Shown: positions 35,782-45,421, counted from the first letter of the stretch. The stretch is 64,000 nucleotides of DNA from Edaphocola aurantiacus (GCF_019797745.1 NZ_VOSI01000003.1:124001-188000), one strand, 5' to 3'. Notes: generated by a model not told the origin, from the letters alone. Program-made: numbers and translations.

Positions 35782-38316
35782 ATGTTTTCATTGGCAAATT
35801 ATACATTATTAAAGCCCTTTATTTGTCTATCGGGTATCCTTATATGTTCCGCTTCCTGCGCGGTATCTAAAAACAAAACCGCGACAGCCGCAGAACCGCA
35901 GAAAACGACTAAAGCGGCGACACCGCCGCCGTATCAGCCCAGCCGTACCAAAGAATGGGAGCTGAAGCATACCAAACTGGACCTGACCTTTGACTTTGCC
36001 CAACGTACGGCCAGCGGACATGCACTATTGCAGATGCATCCTTATTTCTATAATTCCGACTCTATTGTCCTGGATGCAGTAGGTATGCAGATCGATGCGG
36101 TAGAAACCATGCCGGTTTCCTTACTCGATTCCTATCATTACGATAATGAACGCCTGCATATTAAGCTGAAGCAAGCGGTAAAAAAAGAAGACTTACTGAA
36201 TATTCATATTAAATATACGGCCCGTCCTTATAGTGTAAAAGAGGGTGGTACCGATGCGATCCGCAGCGATAAAGGACTATTCTTCATCAATACCCGACTG
36301 GAAGAACCGCAAAAACCAATGCAGATCTGGACCCAGGGCGAGACCCAGGCCAACAGCAAATGGTTCCCGACCTTCGATAGTCCGAACTTTAAAACCACTT
36401 TGGACCTGACCATGCATGTGCCCGATACACTGGTCACCTTGAGTAATGGTCTGTTGAAAACATCCATCAAAGAGGCTAATGGCATGCGTGCCGATCGCTG
36501 GGTGCAGGATATACCTTTTGCGCCATACCTGGCTATGATGGCGGTAGGCGATTTTGCGGTACAGAAAGATACCTGGAAAGGTAAAGAGGTGGCCTATTAT
36601 GTGCCTAAGGCCTATGGCCCTTATGCCCGCAATATATTTAACCATACCCCGGAAATGATGCAATTCTTTTCGGACAGGCTGGGTGTACCTTATCCCTGGG
36701 ATAAGTACAGCCAGGTGGTGGGATACAACTATGTATCCGGTGCGATGGAGAATGTAACCGCCAGTTTATTCGGTTCCTTTAACCTGAAGAATGACAGTGA
36801 GCTGGCCGATGCACCAAACGATTTCATCGTAGCGCATGAGCTGTTTCACCAATGGTTTGGAGATTATGTGACCTGCGAGTCCTGGGGACAGCTGACCGTA
36901 AATGAATCTTTTGCCGACTACAGTGAATACCTGTGGACGGAATATAAATACGGACCTAACCGTGCCGAAGAAATATGGCAGAACGCCATGAATCGCTATC
37001 TGTCACAGGCTGCCAAAAATGATCCTTCCCTGGTGCGGTATCATTACCAGTCTGCCGGAGAAATGTTTGATCGCGTATCGTACAACAAAGGCGGCCGTAC
37101 CCTGCATTACCTGCGCAACCTGCTGGGCGATGAGGCTTTCTTTGCCGGGCTGAAAGAGTACCTGACACAACATAAATTAAGTACTGCTGAGGCTACCGAT
37201 CTGCGACTGGCTTTTGAAAAAGTAAGCGGTAAGGACTGGAAGTGGTTTTTTGATGAATGGTATTTCCGTGCAGGGCATCCTAAACTGGAGCTCCAGTACC
37301 AGTATGATAATGCGGCACAGCAGATGACGGTTGTGGTAAAACAGCAACAGAACGATAGCATAGGACTGTACCATATGCCTTTGAAGGCACAGCTGATCAG
37401 CGACAAGGGCACCGAAACCATCGACTGGACGGTAAATCAAAAAGAACAGGTATTTACCTATCCGTATGTAAATGGTAAAGCACCGGTATTTGTGCCGGAT
37501 GCTATGCACTGGTTACCGGGCGAGATCAAAGTCATCAAACCAGCAGCTCCTGATGTGCGGGCAATCCTGCAAAAATCATCCAGCTATATCAGCAAACGCA
37601 ATGCCCTGGCCGATTTTTTGAACAATAATCCGGATGCAACCCAAAGAAATACGATCTTAAAAGATGCTTTAGCAGATACCATATCCCAGGTGCGTTTATA
37701 TGCATTACAGGGCATAGACCTCAGTACTAAAGCAGATGCTGCTGCTTTTACCGCAATGGTAGCCGCACTTGCAGAGAATGATCCTTCTAATAAAGTAAGG
37801 GCAGCGGCTTTTTATCTGCTGACCAAGGTATATGATACAAAGTATACAGCTATGTACGAACAGGCCATCAGTAGTCCTTCTTACATTGTTGCAGGCAGCG
37901 CCCTGATGGCACTCTATGCCCAGAATCATAAGCTGGCCTATGATCATGCGGTAAGCCTGAAAGCAAGTGATCCGAGAGATCAGTTACTCTATGTTTCCTA
38001 TATGGTGCTGGCGAAAGAAGGTAGATCGGAAGATTATCCTTACCTGCAGGAACAGATCGTACACAATTATGACGGGGTGCGCAGTACGCTCATCACCCAT
38101 TTTGGTACCTATCTGTTACAGAGCAGAGATCTGGAGACCTATACCCGCGGACTGGCATTTCTCCGTAAGATTCAAAACCTGAACGAAGGTGCGAATAAAG
38201 AGGGCATCAATCAATTATTAAAAGACCTGGACAAAAACCTGGATAATTATATAAAACTGAATACAAGCAGTGATGGTACTGAGCTGGCCCGTAAGAAAAA
38301 GGCTTTGCTGAAATAG
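35782..38316 (+). CDS. M1 family aminopeptidase (gluzincin), probable lipoprotein
   Basis: The 844-aa zinc aminopeptidase removes N-terminal residues from peptides outside the cytoplasm. GAMEN (320-324) binds the free amino end. HELFH (His352, Glu353, His356) and Glu375 in TVNESFADY supply the zinc site with the usual 18-residue spacing. An N-terminal beta-sandwich precedes the catalytic domain, and residues about 600-830 form HEAT-like helices. The signal ends SASC (Cys26), a weak lipobox. The ATG at 35782 is chosen because it follows the promoter box and starts the signal peptide. The PIG-L deacetylase gene follows after 21 nt. Confidence 0.93.
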   Translation: MFSLANYTLLKPFICLSGILICSASCAVSKNKTATAAEPQKTTKAATPPPYQPSRTKEWELKHTKLDLTFDFAQRTASGHALLQMHPYFYNSDSIVLDAVGMQIDAVETMPVSLLDSYHYDNERLHIKLKQAVKKEDLLNIHIKYTARPYSVKEGGTDAIRSDKGLFFINTRLEEPQKPMQIWTQGETQANSKWFPTFDSPNFKTTLDLTMHVPDTLVTLSNGLLKTSIKEANGMRADRWVQDIPFAPYLAMMAVGDFAVQKDTWKGKEVAYYVPKAYGPYARNIFNHTPEMMQFFSDRLGVPYPWDKYSQVVGYNYVSGAMENVTASLFGSFNLKNDSELADAPNDFIVAHELFHQWFGDYVTCESWGQLTVNESFADYSEYLWTEYKYGPNRAEEIWQNAMNRYLSQAAKNDPSLVRYHYQSAGEMFDRVSYNKGGRTLHYLRNLLGDEAFFAGLKEYLTQHKLSTAEATDLRLAFEKVSGKDWKWFFDEWYFRAGHPKLELQYQYDNAAQQMTVVVKQQQNDSIGLYHMPLKAQLISDKGTETIDWTVNQKEQVFTYPYVNGKAPVFVPDAMHWLPGEIKVIKPAAPDVRAILQKSSSYISKRNALADFLNNNPDATQRNTILKDALADTISQVRLYALQGIDLSTKADAAAFTAMVAALAENDPSNKVRAAAFYLLTKVYDTKYTAMYEQAISSPSYIVAGSALMALYAQNHKLAYDHAVSLKASDPRDQLLYVSYMVLAKEGRSEDYPYLQEQIVHNYDGVRSTLITHFGTYLLQSRDLETYTRGLAFLRKIQNLNEGANKEGINQLLKDLDKNLDNYIKLNTSSDGTELARKKKALLK

Positions 38317-38337
38317 CATCTGCATTGTTTACTAGAC

Positions 38338-40779
38338 ATGAAACGTTTATTTCTACTACTTTCGATATTATGCAGCCGGTATGCTACCGCGCAGCAGTTT
38401 CGCCCGCAGCCCTCATCGGCTATCTTCCAGGAGCTGCAACAGTTACAGCGACTGGGTACCGTAATGTACATCGCTGCACATCCTGACGATGAGAATACCC
38501 GGCTGATCACCTACCTGGTACACCACGATCATATCAATACCATTTATCTGTCACTTACCCGTGGAGACGGGGGGCAGAATATACTGGGCAATGAACAGGG
38601 CGCTGCACTGGGACTGATCCGTACCAATGAAATGATGCGGGCCCGCCAACTGGACGGAGCCGGCCAGCTCTTTACCCAGTTTGTCGACTTCGGTTTCAGC
38701 AAGTCGCCGGATGAGACCTTCTCTTTCTGGAACAGGGAAGAAGTGGTGAATTCTGTGAAACAAGCAATACAACAGTATCGTCCCGATGTGCTGATCTGTC
38801 GCTTTCCTACAACAGGCGAGGGCGGGCACGGACAACATACTGCTTCTGCAATAGCGGCTAAACTGGCTTTTGAAGAACTGCAGGCCAGCACTGATCCCAA
38901 TATCTGGAAGCCCAAACGATTATTGTTTAATGCATTCAAGTTCGGGACCAGCAATACCATTCGCGAAGGACAGTTCCTGCTGCCGATCAACCAGTATGAT
39001 CCTTTACTGGGTGAGAGTTACGGAGAACTGGCCGGGCGCAGCCGCTCAGAGCATAAGAGCCAGGGAGCGGGTACTCCGCAGACCTATGGCATTGCCAATG
39101 AAAATTTTGAATTGCTGGGTGGTGCACCCATGAGCAAATCGCTTTACGATGGGGTAGACACTTCCTGGAACAGGGTAGGTGCTCCGCAAATCGGGAAGCA
39201 GATTGCTGCGGTTATCAATCGTTTTGATTTTACCCATCCCGAAAAAAGTGTGGAGGCCTTGGTGAAGATCCGCAAGCAGATTGCCGCTTTGAATATTAAA
39301 AACGCCTTCTGGAGCAAAACTAAACTGGAAGAACTGGACCAAATTATCCTGCACTGTGCGGGTATACAAGCCGAGGCCCTGGCCGCCAAACAAGTTGTAA
39401 GCAGCGGGGATAGCCTGCCGGTTACGGTGAACATTACTTCCCGTATGAATGGTGTACAACTTGCTGCTGTATACTACAGAGATCGGAACAATTGCATACC
39501 GGCTGCTACAGCTATCGGTAATGACAGTGTACGTACCTTATTATTTGCCTTCCCGGTTACCGCACAGGTGCCGCTTACAGAGCCTTTCTGGATGCAGCAG
39601 GAACCGAAAGAACATAAATACATCTACCCGGCGCCGTATAAAAATGAGGCCTTGAATATACCGGACTTTGTATTGTCCTTACAGATCAATATAGGTACAG
39701 AGGCATTTACGCTTCCGGTGCCGATTTCATACAAACAGCTGAACCCGACCCGTGGCGATGTAATAGAGCCGGTACGGGTAATGCCTGTGGCGGACATTGA
39801 ACCGCTGCAACCTATGCTGGTGGCCGAGCCGCAAAAAGATCTGCAGACCTCGGTACGCATTACCCTGCGTCAGTCAATAGATCAGGCCACATTACTGGTG
39901 TACCAGGGGCAAGAGATTGTGGCACGCAAAGCATTGTCTGCTTTGGCTAAAGACAGCCGCTCTGTAATCGATATTACCATTCCGGCAGCAGCACTGAAGC
40001 AAGGCCCCGTGCTGAGATATGTACTGGAGACCGGTAATCAGCAATATGACAAAACGCTGCACCTGATACAGTATGAACACATTCCTGCGTTACAGTATTT
40101 TGAACCGGCACAATCGGTGCTGGTGCAGAAAAACTGGGCTTCTCCGAAAGTGCAGAAGATCGGTTATATAGCCGGTGCCGGAGATAAGGTTGCTGAAGCC
40201 CTCTCCCTGAGCGGGTTTGAAGTGAGTATGCTGAGCGATGCCGATCTGAGTCATCCTGCCGGTCTGGCTAAGTATGATGTGATCGTTTGTGGGGTAAGGG
40301 TCGCGAATGTGCGTAAAGACCTGGCGCGCTACATGCCTGGTCTCTGGCAGTATGTAGCCCAGGGCGGTAGGGTAGTAATGCAGTACAATACCAGTATGGG
40401 ACTGGAATTGCCCGAATTCAGTCCGTTGCCGCTGAGCCTGTCCCGTGACCGTATTACGGATGAGCAAGCGACGGTTACCTTTATTAACCCGGCCGATCCG
40501 CTACTGCAATATCCCAATGTAATCACCAGCAAAGATTTCGATAACTGGGTGCAGGAGCGCGGTATCTATTATCCATCTAAATGGGATAAGGCTTATGTGC
40601 CTGTATTGTCTATGCAAGACCCTGGCGAGCAGCCGCTGAACAGTGCGATCCTGTATGCACCCTATGGCAAAGGATGGTTCGTATATACCGGTCTGGCCTT
40701 TTTTCGCCAATTACCAGCGGGAAATGTTGGCGCAATGAGATTATTTGTTAACTTGCTGCACGTAGGTATGAAGCCCTAA
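38338..40779 (+). CDS. Secreted PIG-L family deacetylase with large C-terminal region
   Basis: The 813-aa protein has a signal peptide (MKRLFLLLSILCSRYATA) and an N-terminal LmbE/PIG-L domain. The zinc motif AAHPDDE appears near residue 46, and HGQHTASA supplies the third ligand near residue 164. PIG-L enzymes remove acetyl groups from N-acetylglucosaminyl compounds. Residues about 300-813 are far beyond the core fold; they hold beta-sandwich-like stretches and a C-terminal Rossmann-like part (VQKIGYIAGAGDKVAEAL, YDVIVCGVRVANVRKDL, QGGRVVMQYNT), perhaps a glutamine-amidotransferase-like fold without catalytic function. It is probably co-transcribed with the M1 aminopeptidase. Confidence 0.9.
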   Translation: MKRLFLLLSILCSRYATAQQFRPQPSSAIFQELQQLQRLGTVMYIAAHPDDENTRLITYLVHHDHINTIYLSLTRGDGGQNILGNEQGAALGLIRTNEMMRARQLDGAGQLFTQFVDFGFSKSPDETFSFWNREEVVNSVKQAIQQYRPDVLICRFPTTGEGGHGQHTASAIAAKLAFEELQASTDPNIWKPKRLLFNAFKFGTSNTIREGQFLLPINQYDPLLGESYGELAGRSRSEHKSQGAGTPQTYGIANENFELLGGAPMSKSLYDGVDTSWNRVGAPQIGKQIAAVINRFDFTHPEKSVEALVKIRKQIAALNIKNAFWSKTKLEELDQIILHCAGIQAEALAAKQVVSSGDSLPVTVNITSRMNGVQLAAVYYRDRNNCIPAATAIGNDSVRTLLFAFPVTAQVPLTEPFWMQQEPKEHKYIYPAPYKNEALNIPDFVLSLQINIGTEAFTLPVPISYKQLNPTRGDVIEPVRVMPVADIEPLQPMLVAEPQKDLQTSVRITLRQSIDQATLLVYQGQEIVARKALSALAKDSRSVIDITIPAAALKQGPVLRYVLETGNQQYDKTLHLIQYEHIPALQYFEPAQSVLVQKNWASPKVQKIGYIAGAGDKVAEALSLSGFEVSMLSDADLSHPAGLAKYDVIVCGVRVANVRKDLARYMPGLWQYVAQGGRVVMQYNTSMGLELPEFSPLPLSLSRDRITDEQATVTFINPADPLLQYPNVITSKDFDNWVQERGIYYPSKWDKAYVPVLSMQDPGEQPLNSAILYAPYGKGWFVYTGLAFFRQLPAGNVGAMRLFVNLLHVGMKP

Positions 40780-40874
40780 AGGGATTGTTAAAGTTTTTAT
40801 GTTATTTTGCGAAGAACCTTTTCGTTAGATAGTTTCGTACCCGAAAACTGTGAATTATTGTTCGACCAAGCGTA

Positions 40875-41612
40875 ATGGAAGTATTTAAACCTGAAGAAAT
40901 TTTAAAATCTACTGCACATCGTCCTTTCCCAATGCCTAATCAGGACTGGATTGTACTGAGTGAATGGAGTGATGTGCTGATGCTGCATTGGAAAGTTGAT
41001 GCCAGTACAGTAAAGCGTATTTTGCCTAAAGAGCTGTCTATCGATACTTTTGAGGGTGGTGCCTGGGTTACTATTTGTGTGGCCAGTGTAGAAAACTTCA
41101 TGAACCGCTTCTTTACCATCATCAAACAAGGCTTTAGTTTCGACCAGGTGATCATGCAGACTTATGTGATCCATAACGGAAAGCCTGGCCTGTACATCTT
41201 TAACCAGGAGCTTGAAAAATCATTTACCAAAAACCTGTACAAAAGACTGTTCAAACTGAAACCGGGCGAGACAGAGATCCTGAGAGAACGCAATGAAGAA
41301 GAGCATAAATTCTTCGCTAAAAATGATCTGACCGGATTCAAACTCGGATTGAAATATAAGCTGGGTGCAGAAATCAAAGAATCTGCCCTGGAGTCCTGGT
41401 TGTCTAACCGCTTCAGATACTTCTATGAAAAACAGAATAACCTGTACGAATATAGTGTGCATCACAGGGAATGGAATTTTCAGGATATAAAACTGGAAAA
41501 ATTCCGTTCGCATTTTGTGTATGGCGGCCTGGAGCTGATGCATACCCCCGATTTTATACATTACTCCCCAGGCATTCAAAAACTGTTCTGGCCTAAATTT
41601 TTAATAAAGTAA
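40875..41612 (+). CDS. DUF2071 (YqjF-like) protein
   Basis: This 245-aa cytoplasmic protein matches the YqjF/DUF2071 pattern: an N-terminal LSEWSDVLMLHWKVDASTVK, then ILPKELSIDTFEGGAWVTIC, and a C-terminal part with SVHHREWNFQDIKLEKF. Biochemical function is unknown for the family; its fold is related to acetoacetate decarboxylase-like proteins. It begins 95 nt after the PIG-L gene and ends 4 nt before dapB, so it is probably co-transcribed with lysine-biosynthetic dapB. A near-consensus box TTATTTTG lies at 40802-40809. Confidence 0.82.
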   Translation: MEVFKPEEILKSTAHRPFPMPNQDWIVLSEWSDVLMLHWKVDASTVKRILPKELSIDTFEGGAWVTICVASVENFMNRFFTIIKQGFSFDQVIMQTYVIHNGKPGLYIFNQELEKSFTKNLYKRLFKLKPGETEILRERNEEEHKFFAKNDLTGFKLGLKYKLGAEIKESALESWLSNRFRYFYEKQNNLYEYSVHHREWNFQDIKLEKFRSHFVYGGLELMHTPDFIHYSPGIQKLFWPKFLIK

Positions 41613-41616
41613 CCAT

Positions 41617-42342
41617 ATGAAAATTGCATTGATTGGATACGGTAAAATGGGAAAAACCATTGAAAGGATTGCCCTGAGCCGTGGCCATGAAATTGTCCTG
41701 AAAATAGGAAGAGGAAATAGTGAAACCTTTACTGCAGAAGCGATCAAACAAGCTGATGTAGCCATTGAATTTACCCAGCCGGAGGCTGCGCTGGAGAATG
41801 TATCCAAATGCCTGAAAGCAGGTGTACCGGTTGTTTGCGGTACTACCGGATGGAACGAAGATGTACCACAGGCAGAAGCCCTGTGTGCAGCATATAATAC
41901 CGCCATGATCCAGTCATCGAACTTTAGCCTGGGGGTAAATATTTTCTTTGCAGTAAATAAATACCTGGCACAACTGATGGACAAGCAGGATGCCTATAAT
42001 GTACTGGTAGAAGAAACCCACCATCTGCAAAAGCTGGATGCACCAAGCGGTACAGCCATTACTATTGCAGAGCAGATCATACAGCAACTGTCCCGTAAAG
42101 ATACATGGGCTAAAGAAAGAGAAAACAATCCTGCAGAACTGGCGATCAAAGCTTATCGTGAGCCGGAAGTGCCGGGTACCCATGTCGTGACTTACCACTC
42201 CGAAATTGACGATATCGAGATCAAGCATACGGCGCATACCCGCGATGGATTTGCCCTGGGCTCTGTACTGGCTGCAGAATTTCTGAAAGGCCGTCAGGGT
42301 GTATTCACCATGCAGGACGTATTATTTCCCGACAAAGCATAA
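41617..42342 (+). CDS. dapB: 4-hydroxy-tetrahydrodipicolinate reductase
   Basis: DapB performs the NAD(P)H-dependent reduction in the diaminopimelate branch, supplying lysine and peptidoglycan. The 241-aa length is usual for Bacteroidota. The nucleotide loop GYGKMGK (7-13) and the substrate/catalytic motif ETHHLQKLDAPSGTA (133-147; His135, His136, Lys139) are complete. CGTTGW near residue 74 is also conserved. It starts 4 nt after the DUF2071 gene and is followed 35 nt later by the phosphohexomutase gene. Confidence 0.97.
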   Translation: MKIALIGYGKMGKTIERIALSRGHEIVLKIGRGNSETFTAEAIKQADVAIEFTQPEAALENVSKCLKAGVPVVCGTTGWNEDVPQAEALCAAYNTAMIQSSNFSLGVNIFFAVNKYLAQLMDKQDAYNVLVEETHHLQKLDAPSGTAITIAEQIIQQLSRKDTWAKERENNPAELAIKAYREPEVPGTHVVTYHSEIDDIEIKHTAHTRDGFALGSVLAAEFLKGRQGVFTMQDVLFPDKA

Positions 42343-42377
42343 CCTATTATTATACTCCAAAAATATTATACTCCATA

Positions 42378-43778
42378 ATGGAAAAAATTAAATTCGGTAC
42401 CGATGGATGGCGTGCCATTATCGCAAAAGATTTTACAGTACAGAATGTTGCCAGAGTCTCTAAAGGCCTGGCTGACTGGTTATATACCAAAACCCAAAAG
42501 CCATCTGTTGTTATCGGACACGATTGCCGTTTCGGGGGAGAATTGTTTGTAGAGACCGTTACCCGCGTACTCTGCGACAATGGTATTAAGGTATATGCTG
42601 CCAAAGGGTTTGTGAGTACACCTATGGTTTCCTATGGTGTATTGGCCAAGAAAGCAGACCAGGGTGTTGTGATCACCGCATCGCATAACCCGCCTGCCTA
42701 TAATGGATATAAATTAAAAGGTGCTCATGGCGGACCGACCAATCCTGGCGACATCGCCGAGGTAGAAGCCCTGATCCCGGATCAGTACACTGTTCCGGAA
42801 GAGAGCATGGAGCACTATGAGCAGAAAGGCTTGCTGGAGTTCATAGACCTGGAGCAAATGTACCTGGATTACCTGCAAACCAAATTTGATTTTGCACAGC
42901 TGAACAACTCGGCTTTCAAACTGGCTTATGATGCGATGTATGGTGCGGGACAGAATGTAGTCAGAAAACTGATGCCGTCTGCCGTATTACTGCACTGCGA
43001 GCATAATCCTACATTTAACGGAACTGCTCCGGAGCCATTATATAAAAATACCAAAGAGCTGGCGGCAATGATGAAAAACACATCGGAGCTGAAGCTGGGC
43101 CTGGTTACGGATGGTGATGCAGATCGTATTGGTCTGTATGACGAAGACGGAAACTTTGTAGATGCACACCATATCCTGTTGTTACTGGTACACTACCTGG
43201 CTAAATACAAGCAGATGACCGGTAAGGTAATTATTGCCTTCTCTGTGACTGACCGTGTTAAGCGTATGTGCGAGCAGTATGGCCTGGAAGTAGAGGTGAC
43301 CCCGATCGGCTTTAAATACATCAGTGAAAAAATTGTAACAGAAGATGTACTGGTAGGTGGAGAAGAGAGTGGTGGTATTGCAGTAAAAGGCCATATCCCC
43401 GAAAGAGATGGTATCTACGACGGACTGGTATTGCTGGAGTTTATGGTGGCTACGGGTAAATCGCTGAAAGAGCTGATACAGGAAGTGTATGATGTAGTAG
43501 GACCATTTGTATACCAGAGAGATGATCTGACCCTGCCTAATGAACTGAAAGAAACCATCATCAACAATGCTGGTAATGATGTGTATAATAGTGGTTTTGG
43601 CAAGTATGCCGCTACTCATGTAGAGAAGATCGACGGCGTGAAATATCACCTGGAGAATGGTGGTTGGGTAATGCTGCGTGCATCCGGTACAGAGCCATTG
43701 CTGCGTATCTATGCAGAAGGCAGCAGTGAGGAAGAAACACTGGATATCCTGAAAGCAGTAAAAGAAACAATCCTGTAA
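42378..43778 (+). CDS. Phosphoglucomutase/phosphomannomutase family enzyme
   Basis: The 466-aa alpha-D-phosphohexomutase interconverts sugar 1- and 6-phosphates. Its four domains show their standard loops: TASHNPPAYNGYKLKG with the phosphoserine (Ser102), the magnesium loop DGDADRIG (245-252), the sugar loop GGEESGG, and the phosphate loop RASGTEPLLRIY near the C-terminus. Whether glucose or mannose phosphate is preferred cannot be read. It is the last gene before a terminator and follows dapB at 35 nt. Confidence 0.94.
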   Translation: MEKIKFGTDGWRAIIAKDFTVQNVARVSKGLADWLYTKTQKPSVVIGHDCRFGGELFVETVTRVLCDNGIKVYAAKGFVSTPMVSYGVLAKKADQGVVITASHNPPAYNGYKLKGAHGGPTNPGDIAEVEALIPDQYTVPEESMEHYEQKGLLEFIDLEQMYLDYLQTKFDFAQLNNSAFKLAYDAMYGAGQNVVRKLMPSAVLLHCEHNPTFNGTAPEPLYKNTKELAAMMKNTSELKLGLVTDGDADRIGLYDEDGNFVDAHHILLLLVHYLAKYKQMTGKVIIAFSVTDRVKRMCEQYGLEVEVTPIGFKYISEKIVTEDVLVGGEESGGIAVKGHIPERDGIYDGLVLLEFMVATGKSLKELIQEVYDVVGPFVYQRDDLTLPNELKETIINNAGNDVYNSGFGKYAATHVEKIDGVKYHLENGGWVMLRASGTEPLLRIYAEGSSEEETLDILKAVKETIL

Positions 43779-43797
43779 TTAATAAGGTATTGATATA

Positions 43798-43830
43798 AAA
43801 TAAACCCGGCGTATGGCGCCGGGTTTATTT
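43798..43830. terminator. Bidirectional terminator with 14-bp stem
   Basis: Bases 43798-43811 pair with 43817-43830 (AATAAACCCGGCG and its complement), flanked by A and T runs, between the convergent genes ending at 43778 and 43849. Confidence 0.85.
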
Positions 43831-43848
43831 GTTTTAGGAAAGTTGTGA

Positions 43849-44337
43849 TTACAGACTGTCCAGCAATGCTTCCAGCTGGTTCAGGCCCATGCTGTAGCCT
43901 TGTTCGAAGCCCATATCCACCAGCGTTTGCAGGTCTTTTACTTCCTGGAATTGCAGCGTATTGGTCACTCTTGTACCTTCAGCAGTTTCTGTAAATACAT
44001 TGGTCCAGTCCGTGAGCGGCATTTCCGGATTCATTGTTCCGTTTTCGTCACAGAAACCATCTTTGCCCTTGAAGCTTTTCATCGGATCTATGGTCACGAA
44101 ATCGGCACGGGACCAGTGTTTTTCTCCATTAGATCCTACCATGGCATACAGCCAGTAGCCCCCTTCAGTGAAGTCCATATGTTTGGTCTCGGCTTTCCAG
44201 GGTTGCGGTCCCCACCATTGGTCCAGCAGTTCCTTTTCGGTAAATGCACGCCATACTTTGTTCAGTGGCGCATTGAAGTCTCTCGTGATCTGGATAGTTT
44301 TTGCGGCCAGATCTTTTTTGATTTGAATGTTTTGCAT
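43849..44337 (-). CDS. SRPBCC/AHSA1 domain protein
   Basis: The 162-aa protein fits the activator-of-Hsp90-ATPase-1-like START fold: the N-terminal ITRDFNAPLNKVWRAFTEKELLDQWWGP is the family hallmark, followed by MDFTEGGYWLYAMVG and VTNTLQFQ. The fold makes a cavity for hydrophobic ligands. Such genes are commonly paired with ArsR-type regulators, as here: it starts 6 nt after the regulator gene. The ligand is unknown. It has no signal peptide and should be cytoplasmic. Confidence 0.9.
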   Translation of the reverse strand: MQNIQIKKDLAAKTIQITRDFNAPLNKVWRAFTEKELLDQWWGPQPWKAETKHMDFTEGGYWLYAMVGSNGEKHWSRADFVTIDPMKSFKGKDGFCDENGTMNPEMPLTDWTNVFTETAEGTRVTNTLQFQEVKDLQTLVDMGFEQGYSMGLNQLEALLDSL

Positions 44338-44343
44338 AGTACT

Positions 44344-44652
44344 TTAGGTTAATTGGTTTAATAATTGGTCTAACTGATCGAAGCGGCTTTCCCACATCTT
44401 GCGGTACGGCTCAACAAAGTCTGCTACTTCTTTCATTTTATGAGGATTAAAGTGATAGTAAATCTCTCTTCCGGATTGCTGCTGCGTGAGCAGTTCACAT
44501 TCCGTCAGTATTTTAATGTGTTTGGAGACGGCTTGCCTCGAAGTATGAAAATGTTCTGCAATCGCATTGGGGGTCATTGCCTGTAAAGCAATCAATGCTA
44601 TAATGGCTCTTCGGGTCGGATCGGCAATTGCCTGAAATACATCTCTTCTCAT
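44344..44652 (-). CDS. ArsR-family winged-helix transcriptional regulator
   Basis: This 102-aa repressor-type protein has the ArsR fold: [15 protein letters not shown] at the N-terminus, then recognition helices [21 protein letters not shown] (about 29-49) and the wing [10 protein letters not shown]-type segment ([13 protein letters not shown]). It lacks the metal-binding CxC motif, so it belongs to the non-metal branch typically paired with SRPBCC genes. It heads the two-gene operon. A 42-bp inverted repeat (44675-44716) covers its promoter, which suggests autoregulation. Confidence 0.92.
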   Translation of the reverse strand: MRRDVFQAIADPTRRAIIALIALQAMTPNAIAEHFHTSRQAVSKHIKILTECELLTQQQSGREIYYHFNPHKMKEVADFVEPYRKMWESRFDQLDQLLNQLT

Positions 44653-44674
44653 ATCTTGTCCTGGCGCTTTATAT

Positions 44675-44716
44675 GCAACCGTTCATTTGCAAATATAAGT
44701 GCAATTGTTTGGTTGC
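44675..44716. promoter_or_regulatory. Candidate ArsR operator dyad
   Basis: Left arm GCAACCGTTCATTTGCA (44675-44691) and the reverse complement of the right arm (44700-44716) agree at 13 of 17 positions: GCAACC and TTGCA are exact. The 8-nt spacer AATATAAG overlaps the -7 box. Position and symmetry suit a dimeric repressor. Confidence 0.55.
44690..44697 (-). promoter_or_regulatory. -7 promoter box for the arsR-SRPBCC operon
   Basis: TATATTTG (minus strand) matches TAnnTTTG, 37 nt before the ATG at 44652, inside the dyad. Confidence 0.62.
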
Positions 44717-44835
44717 GCAAAATATTTTTATAATTTTTAAGAATAGGGTATGGGTATAGCAATTAAATAATCCGGTCTGATTCGTTAATTAAAAACATAA
44801 TATATAATTTTAGCTTACCTAAATACAAATCTGAT

Positions 44836-45309
44836 ATGAGAACTCTTACACTTTCTGTATTACTGTTGCTGAACAGTGTGCTGGCCAAGGCCCAATCCCT
44901 CACTGTCAACGACATAAAAGGAGAATGGACCATGGTGGCCTTTGAGATGAGTGATATCTATTATGAATGGGGGATTGACTCGCTCGCCCTGGGACCCAAT
45001 CTGAAAAGTCAGGTGACTCCGGAGAACGAAAAACTGGTCGTGGATGATATTAAGAAAAACCTGCAGCCATTTATTGATGGCCACTTGATTATTAAAGGCG
45101 ACGGATATTATATGCAGAAATTAATGGGAGAAGAGGCCGATGGTAATTATACCTTAATCAAAAAAGGTGGGGCGCAGTACCTGCGCGTCATCAATAATAA
45201 TAAAAACAAAGATGTAGATGAGCTGAAGGTGGAGAAAAAGAAGGGCTGGTTATACATATCCATGAATACAGAAGAGGGGGAGACGATCCTGATCTTTGAA
45301 AAAGATTAA
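44836..45309 (+). CDS. Small secreted protein of unknown function
   Basis: The 157-aa product starts with a signal peptide (MRTLTLSVLLLLNSVLAKAQ). The mature part begins LTVNDIKGEWTMVAFEMS, a lipocalin-like opening (GxW), and continues in short beta-type segments (GHLIIKGDGYYMQKL, NYTLIKKGGAQYLRVI, KGWLYISMNTEEGETILIFE). A small beta-barrel is likely, but no function can be assigned. It is a separate unit; TAATTTTA, one base off the -7 consensus, lies about 30 nt before the ATG. Confidence 0.8.
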   Translation: MRTLTLSVLLLLNSVLAKAQSLTVNDIKGEWTMVAFEMSDIYYEWGIDSLALGPNLKSQVTPENEKLVVDDIKKNLQPFIDGHLIIKGDGYYMQKLMGEEADGNYTLIKKGGAQYLRVINNNKNKDVDELKVEKKKGWLYISMNTEEGETILIFEKD

Positions 45310-45421
45310 GCTCTGTATACGTACATACTATGTATTTGTAAAGTTATGTTATAAAACAGGGGCAGATTTAAGGTTCTGCCGATATTGTAATACTTTTAAA
45401 GAAGGATTAAATTAAGTATCC

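Noticed and set aside
40802-40809. Promoter for the DUF2071-dapB unit (TTATTTTG)
   Set aside because: It misses the conserved A at position 2 of TAnnTTTG; mentioned in the gene entry but not listed as a feature.
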